Assembly (NCBI GenBank): GCA_013298775.1
Contig: JAAFIV010000013.1
Coordinates: forward strand, 1 to 64,000
Length of the DNA stretch: 64,000 nucleotides
Origin: Ignavibacteria bacterium
GTDB taxonomy: Bacteria; Bacteroidota; Ignavibacteria; Kapaibacteriales; UBA4661
Direction: 5' to 3'
The notes below the pieces were generated by a model. The model saw only the letters and a program-made list of their open reading frames with translations. It did no database searches and was not told the DNA's origin. Both the position numbers and the translations under genes were made by a program. Shown here piece after piece: positions 26,451 through 35,583 of the stretch (its first letter is position 1; every line of letters starts with the position of its first letter).

Positions 26451-26529
26451 CAGTGGCTTGAGACTTCTTATCTGTGTTTGTCGCCTAGACCCCGCACCAA
26501 CACTCACAGACAGGAATGTCTGTGCCACT
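26451..26529. repeat. Family B palindrome, copy 1
   Basis: CAGTGGC at the left and CTCACAGACAGGAATGTCTG plus TGCCACT at the right are the family B ends. The left arm is degenerate, but the loop (TCGCCTAGACCCCGCACCAA) resembles that of the copy at 61825. The rest of the 26359-26588 gap shows no gene. Confidence 0.8.
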
Positions 26530-26588
26530 ATTGACAGAGCAAAAATCACCAACTGAGATAATGTTCAATGATTATTGTTTCAAAATGC

Positions 26589-27527
26589 TCAAAAAGGCGC
26601 GGTATATTTCTTGAAGAATGCCCATATTTCCTTGCTTGCGCTGATGTCATTATTCGTCGCACCAGCAATCAAGCCGTACAAAAACTGATTTCCCGAACCC
26701 GCCCAAGTATGCCCGCCGCCTTGTACCTTGTAGAGCAGCACATCCGCGCCTTGTCCGGCGTAAAGGAATGATGTAACTGTTGATTTATCACGTTTGTTGA
26801 TGTCGGGAAAGTCCTTTACTGACGGCGTTGCGCTACATTTATTCACGCGCCGCCAGAAATTTACCAAACTATCAGTAGAAAGAATTGTTGCCTCTACATC
26901 TTTGACATTCACCATTTTACCGCCGTTGTACGGAACAAGCGGGTCGGCGGTGCCGTTTAGAATCATCACGGGAATTGGACGCGAGGGCGAACAGGTTTGG
27001 TCAATGGCACGCGAAGCCGTTACAATCGCCACCGCCGCAATTTTATTCCCAAGCTCACACGCGAGCCGTCCCACCATAAAGCCGCCATTGGACATTCCTG
27101 TCGCATACACGCGCTTCGTATCAATGCTAAATTGTACCGAAAGCGAGTCCACAAGCGCACTCAGGAACGCAACATCGTCAAGGTCTTTTTCAGTATTGGT
27201 CGAGATAACGCGCCCATCGTTCCAGCCGTAGCCAAGTTTGCGCTTCACAATTCCCTGCGGATAGACCACGATAAACCCCTCGGCATCAGCTACATCGCTC
27301 ATGCCTGTAAAGGTGCTGAACTGCTCGGCTTTTCCGCCGCCGCCGTGCAATGCCAGGACACACGGGAGTTTACTCGTCGCAGACTTGTATTGAGGCGGTG
27401 TGTGGACGATGTACACACGCTCTTTACCACCGAATTGCATCGTTTTGGTGATGGTTTGCTGTGTATGAGCAGAGCTTGCCGAGAGGTAAATGACCGCGTA
27501 AAGGCTGATAAATACTAGTTTTTTCAT
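26589..27527 (-). CDS. Secreted PHB-depolymerase/feruloyl-esterase family hydrolase
   Basis: This 312-residue alpha/beta hydrolase of the LpqC/polyhydroxybutyrate depolymerase family has a signal peptide (about 1-22). The sequence then shows the oxyanion region LALHGGGG (58-65), nucleophile Ser146 in TGMSNGGFM, an acid residue in LNGTADPLVPY and a His in GGGHTWAGS. Such enzymes act on short-chain esters, polyesters or feruloylated polysaccharides; the substrate is not deducible. Its ATG overlaps the stop of the preceding T9SS hydrolase (ATGA, 27524-27527), so the two are translationally coupled and may act on the same material outside the cell. Confidence 0.87.
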   Translation of the reverse strand: MKKLVFISLYAVIYLSASSAHTQQTITKTMQFGGKERVYIVHTPPQYKSATSKLPCVLALHGGGGKAEQFSTFTGMSDVADAEGFIVVYPQGIVKRKLGYGWNDGRVISTNTEKDLDDVAFLSALVDSLSVQFSIDTKRVYATGMSNGGFMVGRLACELGNKIAAVAIVTASRAIDQTCSPSRPIPVMILNGTADPLVPYNGGKMVNVKDVEATILSTDSLVNFWRRVNKCSATPSVKDFPDINKRDKSTVTSFLYAGQGADVLLYKVQGGGHTWAGSGNQFLYGLIAGATNNDISASKEIWAFFKKYTAPF

Positions 27528-28729
27528 CGTATCACTTGTAACGCTTGTGAATGAGTAGTTTGATTTGTTTGTATGCGTACAAAATACATTCCATTTGGAA
27601 GCGAGGAAACATCAAATGTTGCGGGCGTTTGCACATCTCGCAGCATCAATACAGTTTGCCCTAGCACATTCGTCAAAGTAAGGTTTGATAAGCCTTCCAC
27701 GCCTTGTACCGAGACGAGATGTTGTGCGGGGTTTGGGAAAATACTTACCGAGGATTGCTCTGAAATATCTCGAACACTCGTCATCAAGCCATCGGTGAGC
27801 ATATACGTCCAGACAGGCGCGAACAGGAAGTCACCATTTGCCGTGCGATGCGTGTAGCCATTTGCAACGGTTGCGTTGTGATTTTGCACCGTCGGATTTG
27901 CGATACCAGGCGTTGCAAAGGTGCGCAACATCTGGCTTTTGCGGTATGGCGTGGGAAGCGAATCAACCGTTACCACAGAACTAACGGCACCCATTCCTAA
28001 AGCCTCCCAGCCACGAATTTGCGCCATCTGTGAAAGCTGCTCGTCTCCATTATGCACAAAACCGTAGAAGCGAGATGCAGCAGTGCGTTTGGGATTGCTC
28101 ATCCAATCCGCAGGGCGATTAAGCCGTGTAAGCCAATCGGTACTGGAAAAGATTGCAACCCGCTCCACTGCTCGGATGGTGGCGATGTACGCCGCGTGTC
28201 CGCCACCTTGCGAATGCCCTGCGGTGATGAGGCGATTCCACCGCACCGAATCGCCTATCATGTATTGCCCCCAGCCCTCATTTGGTACGGTTCGCTGGAG
28301 GAATTGCAGCAATTTCACAAGTCGGTTTTCGATGGAATTGGTGCGGTCTATAGAAATATCTGCTCTCTGGTCGGTGCCGTCAAAAACTTCTTGCCGTCCG
28401 AGCCGATGACAAGCGGTGTCCAGCGTGTTTGCACAGATGGAATTGATTGCCACAGGATTCGGATAAGTCAGCCCAATCACGTGAAAGCCCAGCGTTGATG
28501 CGAATTGCTGGAAAGAGCGGTAATCCTGCGGAACAGCACCCGTACCAGGGAAGAAAACGACAAGGCGATTTCGCAGCGATGAACCTTGCGGTATGTAGGC
28601 GTAGTGGGATTCATTGGCAAGGGTAATCGCAGCATCAGTCTGGGAAGGCGTGATAAGACGCGGGTTTTGGGCAAACAGAGCATGAACACCAAATGTCATA
28701 GTGAGAGCGATACAGCAGAAAAACTTCAT
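27524..28729 (-). CDS. T9SS-secreted alpha/beta hydrolase
   Basis: This protein of about 401 residues has a signal peptide (MKFFCCIALTMTFGVHALFA) and a hydrolase domain with Ser173 in AGHSQGGGHAA, resembling the BPSS1187-type family. The C-terminal T9SS type A sorting domain (about 325-401, SVSIFPNPAQHLVSVQG to MYFVRIQT) has the FPNP entry and the NGMYFVRI end typical of Por secretion tails. It is therefore exported by Sec and then across the outer membrane. I chose ATG 28729; the long upstream open frame crosses a terminator and the tRNA gene. It is coupled to the downstream esterase gene. Confidence 0.87.
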   Translation of the reverse strand: MKFFCCIALTMTFGVHALFAQNPRLITPSQTDAAITLANESHYAYIPQGSSLRNRLVVFFPGTGAVPQDYRSFQQFASTLGFHVIGLTYPNPVAINSICANTLDTACHRLGRQEVFDGTDQRADISIDRTNSIENRLVKLLQFLQRTVPNEGWGQYMIGDSVRWNRLITAGHSQGGGHAAYIATIRAVERVAIFSSTDWLTRLNRPADWMSNPKRTAASRFYGFVHNGDEQLSQMAQIRGWEALGMGAVSSVVTVDSLPTPYRKSQMLRTFATPGIANPTVQNHNATVANGYTHRTANGDFLFAPVWTYMLTDGLMTSVRDISEQSSVSIFPNPAQHLVSVQGVEGLSNLTLTNVLGQTVLMLRDVQTPATFDVSSLPNGMYFVRIQTNQTTHSQALQVIR

Positions 28730-28821
28730 AAGAAGCGAAGCGAAAAGATTTGAAAACACTACTAAGGAGAGAGCAGTTACAAATCTACAAAAAAACACAC
28801 GTTCAATTCGCATCAAAAACA

Positions 28822-28854
28822 AAAAATCCGCTCCCATGTTCGGTGCGGATTTTT
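28822..28854 (-). terminator. Terminator of the tRNA-Ser gene
   Basis: AAAAATCCGC (28822-28831) and GCGGATTTTT (28845-28854) form a 10-bp stem. On the minus strand the tail is TTTTTTGTTTTTG, and it lies 20 bp after the tRNA 3' end. Confidence 0.8.
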
Positions 28855-28874
28855 GATTGTCTGTTGATTCTATG

Positions 28875-28961
28875 CGGAGAAGAAGGGATTCGAACCCTTG
28901 GTACCGTTTCCGGCACACTCGCTTTCCAGGCGAGCCCATTCGACCACTCTGGCACCTCTCC
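28875..28961 (-). tRNA. tRNA-Ser (GGA anticodon)
   Basis: Read on the minus strand, the 87-nt sequence begins GGAGAGGTGCCAGAGTGGTC and closes the acceptor stem GGAGAGG with CTTCTCC (one G-T pair). The anticodon stem-loop CTCGC-CTGGAAA-GCGAG has the GGA anticodon for UCC/UCU serine codons. A long variable arm follows, as in class II tRNAs, and the T loop is GGTTCGAATCC. The 3' CCA is not encoded. Confidence 0.95.
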
Positions 28962-29060
28962 GAAGTGCATTTTTTTTTGCGGGAAAGACTTCTAAAATAC
29001 TGCTTTTTTTTGGGGAATCAAAATAGTTCATAAAAATTTTCATGAAGACTTTCGCAAATG

Positions 29061-29143
29061 GCGCAGACAGGAGTGTCTGCGCTACCATCTGTTTAAGATT
29101 TCATGCGCCTTCGGTAGCACAGACACTCTTGTCTGTGCCACAA
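29061..29143. repeat. Family B palindrome, copy 2
   Basis: GCGCAGACAGGAGTGTCTGC at the left pairs imperfectly with GGTAGCACAGACACTCTTGT plus CTGTGCC at the right. It lies between the tRNA gene and the end of sbcC. Confidence 0.8.
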
Positions 29144-29156
29144 AACATTACCAAGC

Positions 29157-32100
29157 TCAACTTGTAACGCGAATCGTGCTAATGCCATCGCCCAGCTTCC
29201 GCACCTGAATCTGTGTCGTGATGCGCTCTTTGAGCATTTCTACGTGGGAAATTATTCCAATCGTTTTCCCACGCAAACGCAGGTTTTCCAATGCCGACAT
29301 CACTTCCTCCAGCGTTTGCGCGTCCAGCGTTCCAAAGCCTTCATCCACAAAGAGCGAATCTATGCGGGTTGTACGGCTCGCTAAGTCCGACAGCCCCAGC
29401 GCGAGCGCGAGCGACACCAAAAACGTCTCCCCACCCGATAAACTCTCAATCGGGCGCACCGTGCCGCCTTGTTCGTTGTCGAGTATGGCAAGTTCTAAAT
29501 CGGCATCTGGCACTTTCAGAAGCTCATATCGCTCGTTCAATCGCGCAAGTTGAGCATTGGCAAGGCGTACAAGCCGTGCGAGCGTCAGACCTTGCGCAAA
29601 TTCTCGAAACTTATCACCATTTTTTGAGCCAATGAGCGCGTTCAAGTCCTGCCAACGCGATGTTTCCTTGCGTTGAAGCTCAATCTGCTCGGCAACATCC
29701 CGCGACGAGTGACGTTGCGCTTCGTCGTGGTCAAGCTGCTGCTTGAGTGCGCCACGCTCTTCGGTCATGGTGGCAATGCTCGTCTGCAAGGCTGCAAATC
29801 GAGATTCTGCCTCGTGTTCAGACAATTCACCCAAAAGATTTTTTGCCGTTTCCGTTTCAAACTGCTTGGCAAGCTCTGTAAGTGCGCTTTGGGCGTGTAA
29901 GAGTGCCTCGTGCGCAGTTGTGATGCGGCGTTCCAGCTGTGCTAGTTCGTCTGCGGGCAAAAGCGCGGCGCGTATGTCATTTTCATCGGCAAATTGTTGT
30001 GCGACAATGTTTGCTTGTAATGCCTCTACCCCGCTTATTATATCGCTTTGCAAGGTTTCCTGCCGTTTGCCAAACTCCTTCGCTGTTGTTTGTAATTCCG
30101 TCAGTGCCTTTGCGGCTTGCTCGCGGGATTGTTCTGCCAAAACAACTGCCTTCTCTGCCTCATCAATGCTTGCTTTCAAGCGTTGGCGTTCTGCGGCAGG
30201 TTCTTTTGTACCGAAGGTTTTCGCACGCTCTTCTTTTTGGGTTTTCAGCGTTTGTTTTTTTTGGTTAAACTCCTCGTTAGCACTGACCAATACTTGCTGT
30301 TGTTGCTGGAAAGTTTCTTCAACTTGCACTAAAAGAGCGGTATATTGCTCGGCATTGCTACGCATTTCTCGCTCGTCGGTAACGTTTGCGGAATACTGAA
30401 TAGCACGTCCTTTGAGATTCACAAGCTGTGTTTGTGCGGCTTTCGCGGTTGCGGGCAATTCTTCGTTAAATTCAGCAAGATGCTTCCTGTATGCACTTTT
30501 TGCGCGGTCAATTTCCTCAGCGCACGTATTGACGCGCTCTTCCAGCGTTGGCAGGTCTTTTGCCAGCGTGTCGCGTTGCTGCTCGGCGAGTGCGAGATTT
30601 TGTGTGGCTTTGGCAAGAGCATCATTCACCGCTTCAGTATTGGAGCGGTGTTCCTGCAATGCGGTTTGTACTTTTTCCAAAGCCGTGATGGTGCGCTGAA
30701 GTTCTTGAAATTCTGTGCGCTTTTGCTGTTGTGCGCTTTTGAGGTCGTCAATGTCATGCAAGTAAGTTGTGATGCGGTGTTTCACAGCATTTTCCGAAAA
30801 TTCTTTTTCGAGTGCCGCAATTTCCTTGTGCAATTCTTGCAACGCCTCTTCCGAAGCCGCACGGAGACTGGTTGTCGTTGTGAGTTTCTTCTGCACGTCG
30901 GCGAGTGCTTTGGTTGCCGCTTTCACTTCCGTTTCGCACTTTTTTACCGCTTTTTCCAATGTGGACGGCTCTGCCTCTGGGGTGTGTTTTGCAAAAGGGT
31001 GATGCAGCGATCCGCAGAGCGGACAGGCTTCGCCGTCCGTCAAACGCGCTCTATCCTCTTCGTATTTTGCAATGTGCCGCGCTTGTTCAAGGGCAATCTG
31101 CGCCAAAGACCACTTCTCTTCTAGGCTTGCGAGGTTTTTACTTGCGTCTTCTTCTTGGCTTTGGAGCGTTGTTGCTTCATTATTTTGCGTGGCAATTTTC
31201 TCCTCTACACCTCTTAGTTGCTCGGTTTTCTTCACAGCGTCCTCCGCAATGCGCAGCAATTCTTTGATTGCCAAACCTTCTTCGCGGCATTCTTCCAAGC
31301 GTTCTGCAATTTCCTTCGCGGCTTTCCCTCTTACTACATTTCCTTGCAAGGCTGATTGCATCTCGTGTTCAAGCTCTTTTGTTCTTGTCTCATGTGCTTG
31401 CTGCTGCTTTCGCGCTTCTTCGTGAGCATTCACGCGCTCTTGGAGCATTTCCGCCGTTTGAGTTTGCTGTTTTTTCTTCTCGTCCACCGCCGCACACGCC
31501 TGTTTATGCTCGTTCTGCGCTTTTGCGATAATGTTGTACTCCACTTCCAAACGCGAAACGCTGTTTTCGAGGGCTTTATCGTGCGCGTTTTCCTGAAGCC
31601 AAAGAGCGAGTTTTTGTGAGGTCTCGCGGGCTTTTTGGGCAAGCATTTCGTGTTCTGTGGCGTTTTTGCGTGTTTTTTCCACTTCCTTTTCTGCTGTTTT
31701 CGCCCTCAGTTTTTCATCTGCCAAATGCTTCTCTGCCGCTTGAATACTGGTGTCCAGAGCGAGAACGGCATCAAAAAGCGGCTCTGCTTCGGCAAGCTCT
31801 TTTTTTACACCATCCAACAAGACGTGCTGCTGGGAGGCAAGATTTTGTGCGCTTTGCAAGGCTTCCTCCGCTTTGGGCAGGTCGCTTTCGCGCAAGCGTT
31901 GTTGCTGCTCTTGAATGCCGTGCAGTTCCCTTCGCTGTCCGTCTAACACCGCCAGCAACGCTTGTAATGGTGCGGCTTTGCGGTGCTGTTCCAAACGTTC
32001 CGTGTCGCCCGCGAGTGCTGCTTTTTCGGCTTCTTTTGTGTGGAAATTCGCTTCGGCGTGGAGTTTTTTTGCAGCAAGTTCGGCGCACAATTTTACCCAA

Positions 32101-32846
32101 TTCAACGCCGTGCGAAGCCGCTCCATGTCTTGCGTTTGGGCTTGTATTTCCTCAGAACGCTTGTGAATGCTTGTTTGCATCGCTGTACGTTCTTCATCGG
32201 AGAGAATGCGAATATCGCCTAATTTCTCTGTAAGCCGCTTCAATGCTTCTTCTTGCGTCTTTGCTTCGTGATATGCCCGTGCGGAAATTTTTGAGTATTC
32301 GTCCGTTCCCGTCATTTTTTCCAAGAGGTCGGCGCGTTCTTTGCCCGTGCCTTTCAAAAATTCGGCGAATTTTCCCTGTGCTAGCATCACCGAGCGCAAA
32401 AACTGTTCGCTCGAAAGACCGCACAAATCCAGCACTTTCGCGGGAACTTCCGATTTTTTTTGTGTGAGCAGCGTTCCCTCGCCAAAGGCTTCCCGCAGCT
32501 CGGAAAGCTCCATTTTATCGTCTTGCAGCGCACCATCAGGCTTTTTGCGGGCGCGTTGCTGCGACCATTTTGCGCGGTAGCGTTTTCCTGCGGTTTCAAA
32601 TTCTACTTCGGCAAAACATTCGCCTGTATGCCGCGCCATCAGGTGTTCGGGCTTGGATTTGTCGTAGCGGGCGGCGCGTCCATAGAGCGCGACGGTAATT
32701 GCATCCAAAATCGTGGTTTTTCCCGCACCCGTCTCGCCCGTGATAAGAAACAAGCCACTTTCAGCAAGCGGCGCGGCATCAAAATTGATGAACTGCTCTC
32801 CGCGCAAGGAGTTCAGGTTGGCAAAGCGCACAGAACAAATTTTCAT
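29157..32846 (-). CDS. sbcC: Exonuclease SbcCD, ATPase subunit
   Basis: This 1229-residue SMC-like ATPase is the partner of SbcD (Mre11/Rad50-type nuclease that opens hairpins and trims palindromes and DNA ends). Walker A is GETGAGKTT (37-45). Two long coiled coils flank the zinc hook CPLCGSL (Cys608, Cys611), followed by the signature LSGGETFLVSLALALGLSDL and Walker B DSLFVDEGFGTLD near the C-terminus. The start overlaps the sbcD stop by 4 bp. The enzyme's known action on palindromes and hairpins is noteworthy in a region so rich in palindromic repeats, although the gene is a widespread housekeeping one. Confidence 0.95.
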   Translation of the reverse strand: MKICSVRFANLNSLRGEQFINFDAAPLAESGLFLITGETGAGKTTILDAITVALYGRAARYDKSKPEHLMARHTGECFAEVEFETAGKRYRAKWSQQRARKKPDGALQDDKMELSELREAFGEGTLLTQKKSEVPAKVLDLCGLSSEQFLRSVMLAQGKFAEFLKGTGKERADLLEKMTGTDEYSKISARAYHEAKTQEEALKRLTEKLGDIRILSDEERTAMQTSIHKRSEEIQAQTQDMERLRTALNWVKLCAELAAKKLHAEANFHTKEAEKAALAGDTERLEQHRKAAPLQALLAVLDGQRRELHGIQEQQQRLRESDLPKAEEALQSAQNLASQQHVLLDGVKKELAEAEPLFDAVLALDTSIQAAEKHLADEKLRAKTAEKEVEKTRKNATEHEMLAQKARETSQKLALWLQENAHDKALENSVSRLEVEYNIIAKAQNEHKQACAAVDEKKKQQTQTAEMLQERVNAHEEARKQQQAHETRTKELEHEMQSALQGNVVRGKAAKEIAERLEECREEGLAIKELLRIAEDAVKKTEQLRGVEEKIATQNNEATTLQSQEEDASKNLASLEEKWSLAQIALEQARHIAKYEEDRARLTDGEACPLCGSLHHPFAKHTPEAEPSTLEKAVKKCETEVKAATKALADVQKKLTTTTSLRAASEEALQELHKEIAALEKEFSENAVKHRITTYLHDIDDLKSAQQQKRTEFQELQRTITALEKVQTALQEHRSNTEAVNDALAKATQNLALAEQQRDTLAKDLPTLEERVNTCAEEIDRAKSAYRKHLAEFNEELPATAKAAQTQLVNLKGRAIQYSANVTDEREMRSNAEQYTALLVQVEETFQQQQQVLVSANEEFNQKKQTLKTQKEERAKTFGTKEPAAERQRLKASIDEAEKAVVLAEQSREQAAKALTELQTTAKEFGKRQETLQSDIISGVEALQANIVAQQFADENDIRAALLPADELAQLERRITTAHEALLHAQSALTELAKQFETETAKNLLGELSEHEAESRFAALQTSIATMTEERGALKQQLDHDEAQRHSSRDVAEQIELQRKETSRWQDLNALIGSKNGDKFREFAQGLTLARLVRLANAQLARLNERYELLKVPDADLELAILDNEQGGTVRPIESLSGGETFLVSLALALGLSDLASRTTRIDSLFVDEGFGTLDAQTLEEVMSALENLRLRGKTIGIISHVEMLKERITTQIQVRKLGDGISTIRVTS

Positions 32847-34111
32847 GCGGCTTCTCCCTCTTCATTCAGCAATGATAATAGCTCGCGGTAGGTTTGCTGC
32901 AATCCCAGCATTTGTGCGACTTCCAAGCCTTCGCGCTGTAAGCGTTCTTCAAAAACAAACTCGCGGGTGAGTTCTTCCAAACGCGCGTCGGTGCTGGCAT
33001 TACCATCATCCGAAAAAGCTGTACTCCTCTTGCGTTCTTGCACGACGCGCAGAACTAGCATTTGTGCGCCATGCAGCTTTGCCGCAAGCGAGCGAAAATG
33101 TTCATCCGCATTCACGCCACCAAAAACGCCGTCGCTGTTTGGCAAAATTCGTAGTTCGGCAAAGGTGGGAAGCGCGTATTTACTTGCGTCGTAGGTATTC
33201 AACGCCGTTTCAAGTTCATTCCATGTACCAGAAAACCGCATCAAACGGCGATGTGCTGTGAGTTTCACAGATTCCATTGTTGGTACACTGCTATTATTCC
33301 ATTGTGCAATAACAACTTCTTTTTCATCATCGCGCTCACTAAAATCAAGCGGAACGGGAGAGCCTGAATACCGCACAGTATCTCGCTTTCCAATAGATTG
33401 CGGACGATGCAAATGCCCCAGCGCGACGTAAGAAAAGGCTTCAGGAAAGGCATCTGCGCCGATTTGCCCTAAATTCCCTACATGGATTTGCTCTTTCGTG
33501 TCCAAATCGCCCGTAATGCCGCCCTGCGCGAAGAGATGCCCCGTCGCAATAAGCGGTAAATGCTCGTGTTTGGCAGTTTTCATTTTTTCGAGAGCGACAA
33601 CAGCAGCACGTTCATAATGCCCACGAATACCTTCAATGATACGCTTGGAACGCTCGTCGTCGCTTTCTCCGGGCAAGGAATAGCGCAAGTCCCTATCACG
33701 CAGAAACGGCACGGCAGCGCAGTACCCAAGCACGTTTCCGCCCATGTCTTTGATGGGAATAATTTCATCACGAATATCCTCCGTCGCACCGCCCACAACG
33801 TGAATGTTCATCGTTTCGAGTAGGTATTTCGGAGCGTTCAGCGCGGCGGGCGAATCGTGATTGCCGCCCGTGATAATAACCGTGCTGCATCCAGCCTGCA
33901 TAGCCCCAGTGAGAAAGGAATAATACTGCTTCAGCGCGTGCGTAGGCGGGTTCGCAGAATCGAACACATCCCCCGCGTGAACAAGAGCATTGATGCGGTG
34001 TTCGCGGAGAAGGGTGATAATTTCAGCTAACATAAAATCGTGTTCGGGCGTGAGTTCTTGCCCATGGAGACGGCGACCTAAGTGCCAATCGGCGGTGTGG
34101 AGGATTTTCAT
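32843..34111 (-). CDS. sbcD: Exonuclease SbcCD, nuclease subunit
   Basis: This 422-residue Mn-dependent phosphoesterase of the Mre11/SbcD family shows the ordered metal-binding motifs: TADWHLGR (Asp8, His10), HAGDVFDSANPP, ITGGNHDS, a later ATGHLFAQGG and ALGHLHRPQ. The C-terminal part fits the SbcD capping and SbcC-binding domain. It is the first gene of the sbcDC operon, with its stop overlapping the sbcC ATG. It starts at ATG 34111. Confidence 0.95.
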   Translation of the reverse strand: MKILHTADWHLGRRLHGQELTPEHDFMLAEIITLLREHRINALVHAGDVFDSANPPTHALKQYYSFLTGAMQAGCSTVIITGGNHDSPAALNAPKYLLETMNIHVVGGATEDIRDEIIPIKDMGGNVLGYCAAVPFLRDRDLRYSLPGESDDERSKRIIEGIRGHYERAAVVALEKMKTAKHEHLPLIATGHLFAQGGITGDLDTKEQIHVGNLGQIGADAFPEAFSYVALGHLHRPQSIGKRDTVRYSGSPVPLDFSERDDEKEVVIAQWNNSSVPTMESVKLTAHRRLMRFSGTWNELETALNTYDASKYALPTFAELRILPNSDGVFGGVNADEHFRSLAAKLHGAQMLVLRVVQERKRSTAFSDDGNASTDARLEELTREFVFEERLQREGLEVAQMLGLQQTYRELLSLLNEEGEAA

Positions 34112-34153
34112 CTGTAGTTGTTGTTCTTTCCTTTGAATTGCTCTGTCAGGCTT

Positions 34154-34579
34154 CTACGCTTGATTGTTACTGTGTTTCGCTTGCATTGTTTGCTGAAATT
34201 CCGTGAACAAATACGTATATGTATTCACAATTTTTTCGGCTATTTCCCGCGCTACGTCTTCGTTGTAGCTGTGAAGCGTTGTACTACGGCTCGTTATCAT
34301 TTCCATCCACGCCTTGCCATCGGAAATCAGTTGGAGTGAAAATGCCTCACGTGTGGCATCACGTGAGCCTGCAACGCTGGTATTTCCTTGATAATGAGCA
34401 TAATCTTTCATCACATTCCACGCCAGTTCGTGCGTGTACTCAAATGCCTGAATCAATCCTTGCTCTTCCAGTTCGGATAAAGCTCTTTCGTTTGCAAGTT
34501 CCACAGCACTTGTCAAGCGTCTCAGTGCCTTGTTGAAGGCTGCAAATCGTTGTTGCCAGCGTATATCCTGCTCGTCCAT
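34154..34579 (-). CDS. HI0074-type nucleotidyltransferase substrate-binding protein (HEPN)
   Basis: This protein of about 141 residues belongs to the HEPN-fold family that normally pairs with a minimal nucleotidyltransferase (MNT). The motifs are RWQQRFAAFNKALRRL at the N-terminus, GLIQAFEYTHELAWNVMKDY in the middle, AGSRDATREAF (about 88-98) and TSRSTTLHSYNEDVAREI. The R-x4-6-H ribonuclease motif of HepT toxins is not obvious, so it is nearer the HI0074 subgroup. I chose ATG 34579. Unusually, no complete MNT gene is adjacent; the open frame upstream (to 34780) might hold a decayed piece. Confidence 0.85.
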   Translation of the reverse strand: MDEQDIRWQQRFAAFNKALRRLTSAVELANERALSELEEQGLIQAFEYTHELAWNVMKDYAHYQGNTSVAGSRDATREAFSLQLISDGKAWMEMITSRSTTLHSYNEDVAREIAEKIVNTYTYLFTEFQQTMQAKHSNNQA

Positions 34580-34785
34580 TGTTTTTGTAAATGTAGCGTG
34601 AGACACGGCGTTGAATCTACCGCCGAATGAGCTAAACCTTTTCTGCAAAGATAGTGCTTTCTCATTCATATTCAAATCTTCATCACGCAAAGACCGCATC
34701 ACACTTGATTTTAGGGCGAATTTCCCGTATATTACCCGCACATTCAATTTGAATTTTTCCTTTTCTTTGTAGAAAGGCAAGCACT

Positions 34786-35472
34786 ATGGAAACCGTGATT
34801 TTAAGCACTCTTCAGAAGACAGACCTTTATGATGAAAACCTTCTGAATTCCAATTACGACGACGGCATTTTCTATCCCGATTCCGACGGACAACCAATGG
34901 CAAATAACACAACACACTTCGAGCGCATTGCAAATACAAAAAACTTTTTAGAATCGGTCTTTGCTGACCGCGACGATGTTTTTGTTGCTGCCGATTTATT
35001 TTGGTATCCTGTCAAAGGCAGAACAAATCTAGCTGTCGCGCCCGATGTGATGGTTGTTATTGGTCGTCCAAAAGGTGAGCGAAAATCATATCGCCAGTGG
35101 CTGGAAAGCGGCATTGCACCGCAGGTGGTGTTTGAGTTTCTCTCTCCCGCCAATACACCAGAAGAGATGACGAATAAAGCGATACTTTTTCAACGATACG
35201 GCGTACAAGAGTATTATCTCTACGACATTAAACACCAGCATTTGAGCGGCTTTGTTCGCTTTCGAGAAGAGGATAAAGGCTTGGAAGAAATTCCTGAAAT
35301 GGATGGCTGGAAAAGCCCGCGTTTGGGAATTATTTTTGATATGTCTTCTGGCGAGCTTGTTCTTAGAAAACCTGATGGAGAGCCGTTCCTGAGCTATGAA
35401 AAATTAGAAAAACGCACCAACGCTCTTGCCGCAAAACTCCGTGAACTCGGCATCAATCCTGATGATGTGTAA
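34786..35472 (+). CDS. Uma2 family putative endonuclease
   Basis: This 228-residue Uma2 protein has an extended N-terminus (to about 45). The nuclease core follows: APDVMVVIG with Asp87, VFEFLSPAN with Glu117, TNKAILFQRYGVQEYYLYD with Lys131. The final 35 residues form a charged helix (YEKLEKRTNALAAKLRELGI), a common Uma2 tail that may oligomerise. AGAAAGG at 34771-34777 supports the ATG. It is divergent from the HEPN gene. Role unknown. Confidence 0.88.
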   Translation: METVILSTLQKTDLYDENLLNSNYDDGIFYPDSDGQPMANNTTHFERIANTKNFLESVFADRDDVFVAADLFWYPVKGRTNLAVAPDVMVVIGRPKGERKSYRQWLESGIAPQVVFEFLSPANTPEEMTNKAILFQRYGVQEYYLYDIKHQHLSGFVRFREEDKGLEEIPEMDGWKSPRLGIIFDMSSGELVLRKPDGEPFLSYEKLEKRTNALAAKLRELGINPDDV

Positions 35473-35583
35473 GCCCAAAAACTGATTTGCCGAGATATTG
35501 GAGCGTACTTTGGAGCGTACTCTTGCGTTGGCAAACGCACACCAATATCTCGGCAAACCGCATCATTCCTCACCAGCAGCCAT

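Noticed and set aside
29743-32233. Several long plus-strand open frames opposite sbcC, up to about 260 codons
   Set aside because: They are low-complexity Cys/Ser/Phe-rich shadows of the coiled-coil coding strand; sbcC is continuous and fully supported there.
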